DNA of 64,000 bases from Brachypodium distachyon (Eukaryota > Streptophyta > Magnoliopsida > Poales > Poaceae). Each line of letters starts with the position of its first letter. The stretch's first letter is position 1. Positions 11,241 to 21,743 of the stretch are shown piece by piece. The notes under the pieces are model-generated. The model was not told where the DNA came from and did no database searches. It saw only the letters and a program-made list of their open reading frames with translations. The stretch is from the NCBI RefSeq assembly GCF_000005505.3, contig NC_016133.3:806001-870000 (forward strand), in the 5' to 3' direction. Made by a program: the position numbers and the translations under genes.

Positions 11241-12500
11241 TGAGTCGATCGATCGGCACATATAATTGCTATAGCGGCTCCCTCCGTCCCAAAATATAAG
11301 ATTTGCCTTGTTTCATTTAAGGACAAGCGTTTGACGAGTAACTTTGGTTGTTATCCTTTCATATGAATGCACGGTGATAAAATTTAATTACGGAGCGGTG
11401 ATTTTCCATGGCAACCTAAGGATACCGATACTACATTTGTTTGACCAAATCTCGAAAATACTTTCTTGTATCAATATAGTGGTAAGGTTACATTACCGTG
11501 ACAAATGTAATGGTACTGTTTTTGTCTGACTAATCTCAACAATATTTTATATATTGATGATCAAAATTAGAAAAGTTGATTAATTCCACACTTCCTAGAA
11601 CGTCATCTATTTTGGGTTGTACACGATGAACTTCACCATCAACGATCATGGGTTAATATGTGACGTTTGTGATACAATGGCACAATCATGTTATCTTTGA
11701 ATATAAATTAGTAGCACCAATTTTATGTCAGATAAATTACGTACTAATAATGAGGGAAATGCATAATGATCAAATGCTTGTCTTAACCAAAGCACATTGT
11801 AGAGAGCAACACATGCTCCCGGGTGTATAGAGAGTTGACTCTACAGAAACATTATTAGCCCGAGCATTATACACACCTCATAAGATGGCGAATAGGGTGC
11901 GGTTTGCCTTATCATCGGGCACTGATCCCTCTGTTTCAGTATATTAATTTGTCTTTTACAATGTTCATGCAGTCTATGATGTGATACTATATTCTTTGAT
12001 CATCAAACTTTAAAGAAATTAATAAGATGCTTTAATAGAACCCAATGCATTATAAAAATGTATATGTTTCATGCTAGATGTGATTTTAGTAGAATCAATT
12101 TCAGTGTTGATAATTCTTTCTAAATCATTACGAACTCGATCCATCAATCAATTGTAAGTTGGCAACATCGATCGACCGGACGTGTACTATCTTAATTTTT
12201 TTTAAACCAATAAAGAAGTTTAGAGGAATCATTTGACTGGCGGCGTGTTAAGTTACAATACCCGTTGGCTCTCCCGCTAATTAATTACTGCTCCCTTCAT
12301 TCGTCTTTTGAAAAAGGGCATCTTAGTTTTGTCCTACATCGAACTTTTTAAATTTAACCAAGTTTATACAACAGTAACAACCACGGTGTATTTATTTGAT
12401 ACTAATGTATGAGTAGATGTCGATAAAACTTCTGAAAATATGACTTCAGGTAAAACTATATAATATGCCTTCTTTAATTATTTTTCCCCAGGAAACACAT
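11241..12500. other. Intergenic, no gene
   Basis: No coding region supported. A single Stowaway-type terminus (CTCCCTCCGTCCCAAAATAT) begins at about 11279 without an obvious partner, so it is a truncated or diverged MITE. One more module core (AGAGAGTTGACTCTAC) lies at about 11829-11844. Confidence 0.5.
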
Positions 12501-12904
12501 GGACACTATACCACGTACTAGCTTTGGGGGCTTTTTGGTGGAGGCTTTTTCTTAAATAGCCTTAAATAATCATTATAGAAGGCAATTTTATGGAATGCCT
12601 TCAAAAACCAAGCATATGCAGGCAATTTTGAGAGAATGCCTCAATTTGTTTTAAGAACAAAAGCACTTTAGAGAAAAAGCCTCAAAAACTTTGGACATCA
12701 AAGGCATAATAAAGATAAAGCCTCAACTGATTTAATAATCAAAGGCATTATTGAAAAAACCCACAAATCCAATCTTTCGGGGGACAATTTGTAAATTCCC
12801 GTCATAACTTACCGAGGCAATTTCGATAAGAGAAGCCTCCAAAAGTCTGTATTTTTTGCACAAAAGTCCAATTGTTTTGACTTTTCTCAAAAGCACCCTT
12901 CCAC

Positions 12905-13405
12905 CTACTTGAGAGGACACGGGTGGGCCTGCAGCCCCCCTTCCCCGTTCTCCGCCGAGCTCCGCCACCATTGTTGTGCCGTCTCCGCCTTCGCACAACC
13001 AAGCCCTCGCGCCGCTTCCGCCGTCGTGCCGCCATCGCCTACCGGTCGCCGTCCTCGCCTTGCCGTCACTGAGCCGCTGCAGCGATCTCGTACCAGGAGA
13101 TCGATCTCCATCTGCGGAGGCCGCCGCCGGCAGCAGCAAGCACTCCTCTGCTGTCCGGAGTGCGCCAGAAGTTCCTGACCTGATCCCTCCGCGGAGCCCA
13201 TTGCCGTCGCCTTAAGTTCCCGAGCCTGCCGCCGTTCAGTCTGCGGAACCGTCGCCGCGCGTCGCTGCCGGCTGCTCTCCTCTGCCACCGTCGGTTGCTC
13301 CCCTCCGCCGTCCGCCGGCCGCTCCCAAGCATGTCGCCGTTCCTTCCACAGAAGCGTTGTTGTCGCCGCCGCATGGCTGCTCTCCTTACCGTGCGACAAA
13401 GATGA
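12905..13405. other. GC-rich segment inside the CACTA element
   Basis: About 500 bases of Ser/Pro/Arg-coding, GC-rich DNA in an otherwise AT-rich element; several frames are open on both strands. The composition is like a grass first exon, so it may be a captured gene fragment. I see no identifiable domain. Confidence 0.4.
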
Positions 13406-13698
13406 AGCATCAGAGCAGATCTGGATGCTCTGTATGTGAGCTCTGCTTGTTCTTAGGTGTTTTTAGTCCCATACCGCTGATTGAAAGAAAAATCATCCTG
13501 CTTATAAGTCCATAAGAAGATTGAACGGCAAGAAAGTAATCAGGGACATATCCTAAAAACTCCATAGACTAAAGATAGGGAAGATTAAAAGGAATATAGG
13601 AATATTAAATTGGATAGTTAGTGAGATAATAATCGTGGCCGGACAGTACGGAGTACTCCTATAGGAAGAATCGACGATTGGGTCCCCCCGGACAATCG

Positions 13699-13927
13699 TG
13701 TTAAGAATTGGGAGTAAAGGAGATCCAGACAAAGCAAATGATTCAAGTGTGCGTTCTTTATTGATGATCATTGTATATAAAGGATTACAAGGGGTACCAC
13801 CAAAAGATGTCTATTGGAAGAGATGCCACCAAAGAATGACAGTTACATATTTGTGAGAGAGTGAAGGGACGTGTCCCTTAAGCATGGATTCCTACATATT
13901 TAACATGTGCTAAATATAATTCTAACA
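13699..13927 (-). repeat. 3' LTR of the copia element (229 bp)
   Basis: Bounded by TGTTA...TAACA. It carries a TATATAA-like box and the AATAAAGAACGCACAC stretch on the minus strand. The part 13784-13927 matches 17152-17295 nearly base for base, with a handful of differences. Confidence 0.85.
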
Positions 13928-14599
13928 CCCCCCCCCCCCCTAATCTATGCTTGTCCTCACGATCATCTTGGATAAAGATTCCTCCAAAAACCCCATGGGA
14001 AAAATATGAGGAGAATGGTATATGATATGTTGATAAAACTCCTTTAAAACCCAATGGGAAAATAAGGAGAAAATGTTACAACATATAATGGTTATTGTCT
14101 CCATGATAACTCATATGAGAAAAACCTTAAATAAAGGAAAAACCCCATGAGTTTAGAGAACAATATTTATGTCTTCTATATTTCCTTCAAAAACCCCGGT
14201 GGGGAAAATTAAGAAATATGATATCAGTATGCCTTATATACTTCCTTTAAAAAACCCAATGGGGAAAATAGGATGTATGACATATGGTCTTGTGTTGATA
14301 TTACCTCATTAAAAACCTTGATGAGAACCGTAAAGTAAACTCATAGAGGGAAAAAAAGTGTAATATAATGTTTGAATAGGTTATAACTCAGGAAGATACT
14401 CCCCTTGAGGTTCGTGAGGATAAAACAATCTTGGGGCAATATGAATAGTGATATTGCTTTTTATATAACCTGTTTGCATCCATGCAACACAAGCAACATT
14501 ATCTTTGTAGATAATGGTTAGTGATTCAATGAAACCAATACCACATAATTTATATGTGATTTATCATTCTGTGAAGACATGCACACATATGCGTGATGT

Positions 14600-17151
14600 C
14601 CGTGGTAATTCCAAAATGATTGGTGGATGTAGCCACTAGAGTGAATGAAGTTTTTAAAACTTTCTTAGGATGGCTATCCCACCATGTAGGAACACGAAGC
14701 ATATTTTGATCTAACTTTGTGGGATCTAATAAGTAGTTAGAGTCAGTTTATCCGATGATATTGGAGTTATGATATCTCTTGTCCATCTTCTCATGGTTTA
14801 AATGGATTTTTCTCAAAGTCTAGAGATTGAACAACCATGAGAGATTTGATGGATAAGATTTGTTTATGTTAAAAAATTCCAACACTTTCTGGATATAGGT
14901 AGCTCGGTGTACGATAATACTTGAGATAAGGTGTTCGAGTTTTAAACCCAAGTAAATTTGGTTTTACCCAGATCCTTCATCTCAAATTCCGTCTTTAGTT
15001 GATTATATGTTTCATCAAACTTCTTGATGTATACACTTGGACAATCTTCATTGTTTGAGTAGTCCTTCAGTGGCAGAAACTCATTTAGTCGGTTGTTCCA
15101 ATTTGCCCGACTATGTTAATAAGCCATGTAATGACTTATTAAGGTTTTACACTATACATGTTGCGCCTTTCATGTGTATTCGGAAATTGGATTCCTTGAG
15201 GAACCCGTATGTAGGGCTGGCTAACGAGCAAGCTCGGTTCGTTAAGAGCTCGGTTCGTTAAGCTCGGTTTGTTAAGAGCTCGGATCGTTAAGATCGTTAT
15301 CGTTAACGATCTGAAACCATTGTTCGGATCGGTTCGTTAAGAGCTCGCGAGCGCTCGTTAAGCCCGTTAAAAACTCGTTAAGATAATAGATAGTATGTTG
15401 ATCTAAATTTTTGGGCATTACCTGTTTGCTTGGGATAAATTTTGCCAGCAAACAAAATATATCAAAAGTTAAACAACGGTATAAAGATTGGAAATAACAC
15501 AACAAAAGAGAAATAACAATACAATTCCAATAGCAAGATAAGTTTCACAAGTGATGTACGAGACGAGATCGCTAACGAGCTTAACGAGCGCTCGCCGAGC
15601 TCGCTCGTTAAGATCGTTAAGGTTAACGATCTGAAAAGGAAGTCATGTTTGGTTCTTTAATTAACGAACCGAGTTAGTGAGCGTTCAATAAGATTATCGA
15701 ACTTCGATCTTTTTGTCCAGGCCTACCTGTATGTCCAAATCAAGTGACTCATAAAGATATTTTGTCACCACGTCTATCAACTACATAAATAGACGATTTA
15801 AAACTACCATTGAAATATGTTATCGGAAAATGATTCCACGCAAATATGGAGAATTGGTTTCGGGTATCTGCGTGAACCCTTGTGCTACAAGCCTTGCTTT
15901 GAGTCTCACCACCTCGTTTTTTCATTCCAGTATCGGAAGAAAATTGGTGTAGGTATTACATTTGCTGATTACCTTCCTATTATTGAGCGAAGCTTATTCT
16001 GCTTGTATTGCATCATTCGATTGAATCCAATCCGAGTGTTTACACACTATGCCATGGCCATGGTCTTTGGACCAGGATCATTTGGGAGGTTGTTTGCAAT
16101 TATAGTGCAGAAATGTATGTCGACAATTTTGTAGTCTTTTGATGATTCTCCAAAATCTAGATATTTGTGCATGGTTCTGTGTGTAGATCAAACACACGTG
16201 AGATCATCGTATAGATGAATATTATGTACCCATGATGACTATTCGCAGTTTCCCAATGCGGTCAAGTCTAGGTATTCTGATGTCCCAGTCATTGTGTGCA
16301 CAATTGAGCTGGGTTTGTAGAGGTTTTCCTTCCACTGGGCGTATACTACCCATTTGGTATCTATCAACGTGAAGTTGAATTGCATTTACTATTTTTTGAG
16401 AGTATACTTAGAATTTTCCTTTGTTGCTTGCGAGAAGCTAAATCATGTATTGTGACCGTACTTCTCCCCCTCATGTATTGAATGGAGAGTTGAGTGGTTT
16501 TTTAACCGGTAGCTCCACTCTTTCAAGCACATTAGTGGCATGATTAGAGGATTTAATGATACCTTTGTAGTCAGTAAATGAGTATGGCAGATTATTTGCA
16601 ATGTATTGCAAATGAATGATTTTCTGAACTTGAGGTTCAGATCCTTGTGTACGTGGATTTGAGGAGAAAATGTGCTAGACATTCTTATTGATTTTCTGGC
16701 ATTCTTTCTGGTACTTGAAATCTCCCCCTAATGCCTGGAAATGCTCATTGGTGAAATAGACAGTGTATTGGTCATAAATAACTCCCCTTGACAGGGACTT
16801 GAGGTATTTGTAAGTGACGGAAAATACAGTTATTCCTCACATAGATCCCAAATCTGTGAGAGGCCATTGATGTACGCTGGGGTGGTGATATCGGTATTTA
16901 ACCGAATAATCGCAGATGGGAAATCTTTGGTAGATGTCCATGTATAAATAGGATAGGGGAACTATTACGATATGCAGTTGTTTACTTATGAATTAAGTCA
17001 GCAGCATGTAGAACTGCGTGACCCAACATGAGGTTGGTAAGTTGCAATTCATTAGTAAAAATCATGTGTAATGAGCTATATCCTTTGATCAGATATTCAA
17101 ATCAAACCATTTTGAGTTTGGACATATGAGACATAGTGTTGAGCTTCAAGA
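14600..17151 (-). pseudogene. Degenerate copia pol (integrase and reverse transcriptase remnants)
   Basis: Translated piecewise on the minus strand. Around 16.9-17.1 kb comes an integrase-tail-like segment, where LMNCNLPTSCW and the shifted HAVLHAADLI resemble the NELQLTNLMLGHAVLHAA type. Around 16.6-16.8 kb is a segment like FNEDHFPALGGEFKYHKEC. Near 14955-14997 is KTEFEMKDLGKTKF, a reverse-transcriptase motif of copia pol. Many stops and frame changes; interrupted by the hAT-like MITE at 15212-15725. Not functional. Confidence 0.7.
15212..15725. mobile_element. hAT-like non-autonomous element (514 bp) inside copia pol
   Basis: Ends TAGGGCTGGC and, inverted, TAGGCCTGGA. The 8-bp flanks are CCCGTATG (15204-15211) and CCTGTATG (15726-15733), differing at one base. 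The interior is built of GAGCTCGGTTCGTTAA-type repeats in both orientations, e.g. CGTTAACGATCTGAAA at 15301-15316 and GTTAACGATCTGAAAAGG at 15622-15639. Rejoining the flanks restores continuity of the copia reading, which supports the borders. Confidence 0.8.
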
Positions 17152-17295
17152 ATTACAAGGGGTGCCACCAAAAGATGTCTATTGGAAGAGATGCCACCAA
17201 AGAATGACAGTTACATATTTGTGAGAGAGTGAAGGGACATATCCCTTAAGCATGGATTTCTACATATTTAACATGTGCTAAATATAATTCTAACA
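17152..17295 (-). repeat. Truncated 5' LTR of the copia element (144 bp)
   Basis: Matches the outer 144 bases of the 3' LTR, then abruptly switches at 17151 to internal, coding-derived sequence. About 85 LTR bases, the primer-binding site and gag are missing, consistent with an internal deletion. Confidence 0.8.
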
Positions 17296-17553
17296 AATCG
17301 AAGGCAATTTTAAGTTTGCCATCAATGACTATTGAAGGCAATTTTTAGTTTTCCTTCGGTGACTATTGAAAGCATTTTACAAAAAGCCTGAAAAGCAATT
17401 TTTAAGTCAAATTTTAGAAATGCCTTAAATGACATTTCCCTTCCCCAACTTTCTTGTCATATTTTATAAAGCCTCCAAACATTTTTAAGGCATTTTGCCC
17501 CCTATTTGAGGCTTTTCAAAATGCCTCCTAATATGAAACGTGGTGTAGTGGGA

Positions 17554-18866
17554 GTAGTGCGAACCAGGATCCATGCACGTTAGTCGAGCTAGCCAGAGGC
17601 ATTGTTGGTTAATTAGTGATCACTTCAGCTAGCTTAGCTGAGTCAGCATGACGTGTTCCATGTGGATTAGTATCAATCACACATATATAGATCCGTGTTA
17701 GCAGTTTATTATTACAAGGGCCGATCGAATGACTCGGCGTATGACGATGCACATGTACGATTCTAGTGCCTTCTAGTACGTACGATGATGTGTTGTGCTA
17801 ATCTTCTTAGCATGATATAGCTCATCACTCTCAGATTTTATCTTTATCGTAACAACTTTTTCGTAATGAGATTCGCCATACGATAGCGTCGTGTTGTTAT
17901 TCATCTGTAACTCTTCTTACTGTATTTTGTCTTTCGTCAGAAGATCAGGAGTACTATATAGTACACGGTCTTCAATTTGCTAGAGCTTCTGGTTTTACTG
18001 TCGTTGGTTAATTTGACCAAATTAAGTACGTTGAGCAGTGGTAACCAGCTGGGGGACTGTTGGATGAAAACGTAGGATATAAGCAAGTGGTTATATCTAT
18101 AATCGCATGCTGTCGGCGTGATAATATAAATAAAACTGAGCTGAGTACTTGGAAAACCGTACAAGAGTTGACTCCCAAAAACAGCACATGCCTGCAAAGC
18201 TAGTGTACGGTGGCTGCTGCATCGATCTGCTGTCAAACAATTAAGTCAGCCAGGCCTCCGTACTTTTAATTACTAGTATAAACTTGGCATCGATCTGCTG
18301 CCGTACTATGCGTACGTTGGCCCTTTGGACTTATCAGGGATGCCAAACTACTTATAAGAGATAAGCCAGAATGCATTTTCTTATTCATTGTTGCAGAACC
18401 CAAGTTGCATACGGCCGGTACACCGTGCAAAGAGTTGACTCGATCTATATAGGACTTTATTTCGATCTATCTGACCACAAAAAACCAGGCTATGGCGCGC
18501 GGCAACATTAATCCGGACATATATACATGTAAGTATATATACTCCTGCCAGCGCGATAAGTACTCACTCCATTTCATAAAGGTTGGCATATTTTGTTTCG
18601 TTAAGACAAGGTTTCGACTAAATTTGATTCAGGACGTTCTCAAATTTCCAGGTTCAACTTTATTAATGAATGTATGAGAGCCATTTATCATACTAGTGGA
18701 AACTTCTTTCAAATACGGATTTAATGGTACGAGTGCAATTTTTGTGACTCATTACCCGATGATCAAAGTATCTTAAAAATGTGTAAACGCCTTACATTTT
18801 AAAACTGTGAGATCGAGTACATACGTAAGAATTGGCGAATCAAACTTAATTTTAGAGTATAATATT
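17554..18866. other. Spacer with orphan NRT2 module, no gene
   Basis: No coding region supported. It holds the orphan upstream module at 18153-18450 and a truncated Stowaway-type terminus (CACTCCATTTCATAAAGGTT at about 18564) related to the intact MITE at 32398. Confidence 0.5.
18153..18450 (-). promoter_or_regulatory. Orphan copy of the NRT2 upstream module
   Basis: AAAACCGTACAAGAGTTGACTC with AGCACATGCC at 18154-18191, the TTGGACTTATCAGGGATGCC...ACTACTTATAAGAGATAAGCC block at 18325-18368, and CACCGTGCAAAGAGTTGACTC at 18421-18441. The order matches the gene-linked copies, but the nearest downstream NRT2 ATG is over 7 kb away with the CACTA element in between. It probably marks a lost NRT2 copy or a promoter split by insertion. 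Confidence 0.5.
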
Positions 18867-19796
18867 TTGGATGGAACATGGGGCGGTGATCTGAAGTCTC
18901 CAGGCTCTCCACTAACTGGGAGGAGGTTCATTGTATTAATTTCGACCTACTGTTGGTGAAAACGATCATGGACCTACTGTAAGTTGTACAAATGTTTAAT
19001 TAATCACATGAAAAATTAAGACAATTAATTTCATGTACGTCAAAGGAGTTGCGGACCGTACTTATGCAAGAGCATCAAGTCAAGTACACGTACTGTGCGG
19101 TTGCTAAATCTCTCTTTGATTTTATATATACTCTCTAGAGGTGGCTATAGCGACAGGAGGCTTATTTTGATTCAGTAGGTGGCTAGCGACTATTATATTA
19201 ACTAAAAGTCTAGAGGGCTAGCTTAATTCATTGACCGGTGTTAATTAATCCACTGCCTTAGCTAGCTAGCGGCGTATAGTGCTGTCCTACATGTTGGCGA
19301 AAACGATTGTTAATCCCAAGTCCAAATTTGGGACTTAATTGGGACTTTAAAGTCCTCCCGGAACGTCGTCACCGTCGATCGACAAGAATTAAAGCTAGAA
19401 TAGATCAAAAGTACATGTACACGATCGATCGAGCACAAGAAAATCAAGGAGGATGACTACACAATGCAAGGCCGGCGTAAGCACGATACAATTTTCTCTT
19501 AATATTGGTCTCTTGATGTCATCACATATTACAAGCACACACACCGACGTGAAGACTAATTAATGCCTATAAGCTCCTTTCTAAAAGGGCTTAATTGGAC
19601 AATTAAGTAAGTACACCCACAAAGTCATGTAGTGTGGGAAAACCACACCCTCCTTATGGGGGTGCACTGCCAAAACCTATAGACCCCTGGCGCATATGCT
19701 TGTATCTATACGTATATATACGGTGTGTACGTACGCACGTATATCGTACATATACGTGCGACAAAGGAGGTAAAATAATTAACTAGGGTCTCTAGC
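18867..19796 (-). repeat. Duplicated 3' flank of the right NRT2 gene
   Basis: Counterpart of 8030-9059 (see that entry). The best-kept part is 19609-19690, where CACAAAGTCAT...CACACCCTCC...GGGGGTGCAC recurs as CACAAAAAGTCAT...CACACCGTCC...GGGGCGCAC at 8920-8970. Confidence 0.65.
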
Positions 19797-21314
19797 TTAT
19801 ATGTGCTCGGGCGACCCGTCAGGTGCGGCGAGGATGACGTTGCGCCTGCCGCGCTCCGAGAATGAGTTCTCGGCGAACTTCTGGCCGGCGAGATGAAGTC
19901 CCTTGCTCTTCTCCTCATGTGACCACTCGGAGCCATAGTAGTCCTCCTCGGTGGCGTCGGTGCTAGCAGGGAAGAACATGGATCCCCACTGCGGGAAATG
20001 CACCAGCACCACGGGGAGCGTGCAGCATATGATCATGACGCCCATGTACTCGAGCCCTTTGCTTGTGGGGTACTTTGACGTTGTGAAGAAGAGGAACTGC
20101 GTGAGCCCGCCACCGACGTTGCCGCCAGCACCGGTCATGCCAGAGATGATGCCGAGGGACCGCCGGGAGACGAAGGGGATGACGCCGTAGACGGCGCCAC
20201 ACGCGGCCTCGACGCATATTGAGTATAGGACCATGCATACGATGGAGGCCGGGAGGGCCGATGCACGGCCGAGACAGAGGCAAAAGACTCCGCCGGCGGT
20301 CTGGAGGATCCAGATGTTCCAAAGGCGGGCGCGCATGCCGAAGTAGCGGGCGCCGAGGTCGGAGAGGTATCCTCCCATGGGGCGGGCGAAGATGTTGGCC
20401 AATCCAAAGCACGCAGCTATGGTGCCAGCGGCACGGAGGTCGAGCTGGAAGCTGTCGTAGTAGTACTCGGCGATGACGTTGTTGGTGGTGAGCTCGACGC
20501 CCATGCAGTAGCCGTAGATGAAGACGAAGACCCATGTACGGTAGTTGGTGACGGCGCCATGGATTACCTTGGAGAACTTGTCCTTGCTCATGTCACCATT
20601 CTTCTGGAGGCTCCTGAGGTTACCATCGGGAAGGTCCTGTCCCATGGTAAGAACGAGCAAGCCCATGACGACGAGCATCAACCCCGGCACGAAGTAGGCG
20701 ATGCGCCACGCCGTGAAAGGCGTCGCGCCGCACGCCTCGATGGCGTCGAAGACGAGAGGCATGATGAGTTGGGTGGCGCCGCCGCCCATGTCGCCCCACC
20801 CCGCCGTCAGGCCGCTGACCGTCCCGATGATCTTGCTGTTGAACATGGTGCTCACCCAATAACTGCACGACACAAAGGTGGCGAGGGAGACACCGATGAG
20901 GAAGCGGATGGTGATGTAGCCTGCCGCGCTGTCGATGACGGACATGCAGAAGACAGCAGGGGCCGAGAGCATGACGAGGAAGGCACAACCGTAGCGCGGG
21001 CCAAGGAGGTCACACACGGCGCCCATGGCAAGCCTGGAGAAGATCGCGCCCGAGACGGAGGCGATCCCGGCGTTGCCGATGTCGGCCTTGGTGAGGTTGA
21101 GGTTGTCGCGGATAATGGGGACAAGCGGGGCAGCGGCGAAGGTGGACACAACGCATACGAAAAATGACATCCACCCGAGATGGAAGGCACGCATGTGAGG
21201 GTTGCCAAAGGAGAAGATCCTGATGGACTTGGCCTTGTTCTCCGAGTCCACCGGCAGCGAGAACCTGCTCGCCGGCATCTCGCCCATGGAAGCAGAGCCG
21301 GCCTCCATTTCCAT
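19797..21314 (-). CDS. NRT2: NRT2 high-affinity nitrate transporter (right copy), intronless, 505 aa
   Basis: Proton-coupled nitrate importer of the MFS nitrate/nitrite porter family, expected in the plasma membrane. Start ATG at 21314 ([13 protein letters not shown]). The length, 505 aa, is normal for grass NRT2 (about 505-535). Twelve hydrophobic segments are visible. MFS motif [12 protein letters not shown] is at 98-109, the first porter signature AGWGDMGGG at 171-179, FARPMGG at 309-315 and the second signature GAGGNVGGG at 395-403. The tail ends GSPEHI. Two positions are unusual: Asp175 in the first signature, where Asn is usual, and Asn278 in [10 protein letters not shown], where Asp is usual; the middle copy shares both. 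No intron. Codon use is strongly GC-rich at third positions, unlike the AT-rich spacers. Its promoter, TATA box and upstream module match those of the middle gene. Confidence 0.95.
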   Translation of the reverse strand: MEMEAGSASMGEMPASRFSLPVDSENKAKSIRIFSFGNPHMRAFHLGWMSFFVCVVSTFAAAPLVPIIRDNLNLTKADIGNAGIASVSGAIFSRLAMGAVCDLLGPRYGCAFLVMLSAPAVFCMSVIDSAAGYITIRFLIGVSLATFVSCSYWVSTMFNSKIIGTVSGLTAGWGDMGGGATQLIMPLVFDAIEACGATPFTAWRIAYFVPGLMLVVMGLLVLTMGQDLPDGNLRSLQKNGDMSKDKFSKVIHGAVTNYRTWVFVFIYGYCMGVELTTNNVIAEYYYDSFQLDLRAAGTIAACFGLANIFARPMGGYLSDLGARYFGMRARLWNIWILQTAGGVFCLCLGRASALPASIVCMVLYSICVEAACGAVYGVIPFVSRRSLGIISGMTGAGGNVGGGLTQFLFFTTSKYPTSKGLEYMGVMIICCTLPVVLVHFPQWGSMFFPASTDATEEDYYGSEWSHEEKSKGLHLAGQKFAENSFSERGRRNVILAAPDGSPEHI

Positions 21315-21497
21315 GCCCTCTTCTCTCTTGAGGCTTTCTTCTTAATTTCCTCGCAGCTTGGAGCTATACTACTACAGAAAGGCTTATCTCAGCTAGCAGC
21401 ACTAGATGACTAAGAGGCAAGAGTTAGCTAGCAAAGTCTCTGTCTTGGCTGCAATGGTTGCCTCTGATATGTGCTCGAGAGATCACAAGGGTACACG

Positions 21498-21505
21498 AAT
21501 TTATA
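21498..21505 (-). promoter_or_regulatory. TATA box of the right NRT2 gene
   Basis: The minus strand reads TATAAATT about 185 bases upstream of the ATG. The flanking CAAGG...TTTATAGCATGCAGGAACC is conserved with the middle gene's promoter. Confidence 0.7.
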
Positions 21506-21743
21506 GCATGCAGGAACCTCCTCGGTTTGGCATATTCTTGGGCAGATGCTTCCGTCGTTAACTTGATCTCTATTATAATTTTTTCTTCAACTGCTCAGAT
21601 TAATGTGTAAACACAAGTAATACTAGTTATATGTTTGACGCCGTTCTCCTCTATTGTAGTATCTTTTAGTTAAGTAACATGTATATAAATTAATTTCCAG
21701 GTAATTGATTGAGAGGCTGCATGGATCGTACATCTGCCCTGTG

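Larger units (their letters stand above)
13699..17295 (-). mobile_element. Decayed Ty1-copia LTR retrotransposon nested in the CACTA element
   Basis: Target duplication AATCG at 13694-13698 and 17296-17300. On the minus strand the element starts TGTTAGAATTATATTTAG at 17295 and ends TTCTTAACA at 13699. A G13 polypurine tract (plus-strand C run 13928-13940) directly precedes the complete 3' LTR. Integrase-region remnants (about 16.4-17.1 kb) lie upstream of reverse-transcriptase remnants (about 14.6-15.2 kb), the copia gene order. The coding region is full of stops and frameshifts. The element is short for copia, and its 5' LTR keeps only 144 bases. Confidence 0.85.
12504..17550. mobile_element. 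CACTA (En/Spm-type) DNA transposon, non-autonomous, 5.05 kb
   Basis: The left end reads CACTATACCACGT and the right end, on the minus strand, CACTACACCACGT. The target duplication is GGA at 12501-12503 and 17551-17553, the 3-bp size expected of CACTA elements. Subterminal sequence is packed with short words such as GGCAATTTT, AAAGCCTC and GGCATT in both orientations at 12530-12790 and 17300-17530, as expected for transposase binding repeats. No TnpA or TnpD coding sequence is visible. The body instead consists of a GC-rich segment (about 12905-13400) and an inserted copia element (13699-17295). Roughly 1.45 kb is CACTA-specific once the copia element is subtracted. Confidence 0.9.

Noticed and set aside
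12905..13410. Several overlapping 70-160 codon frames on both strands
   Set aside because: Open in too many frames at once and inside the CACTA element; base composition explains them.
20559..21167. Plus-strand open frame of 202 codons opposite the right NRT2 gene
   Set aside because: Antisense shadow of the transporter; no domain, and it matches the shadow of the other copy.
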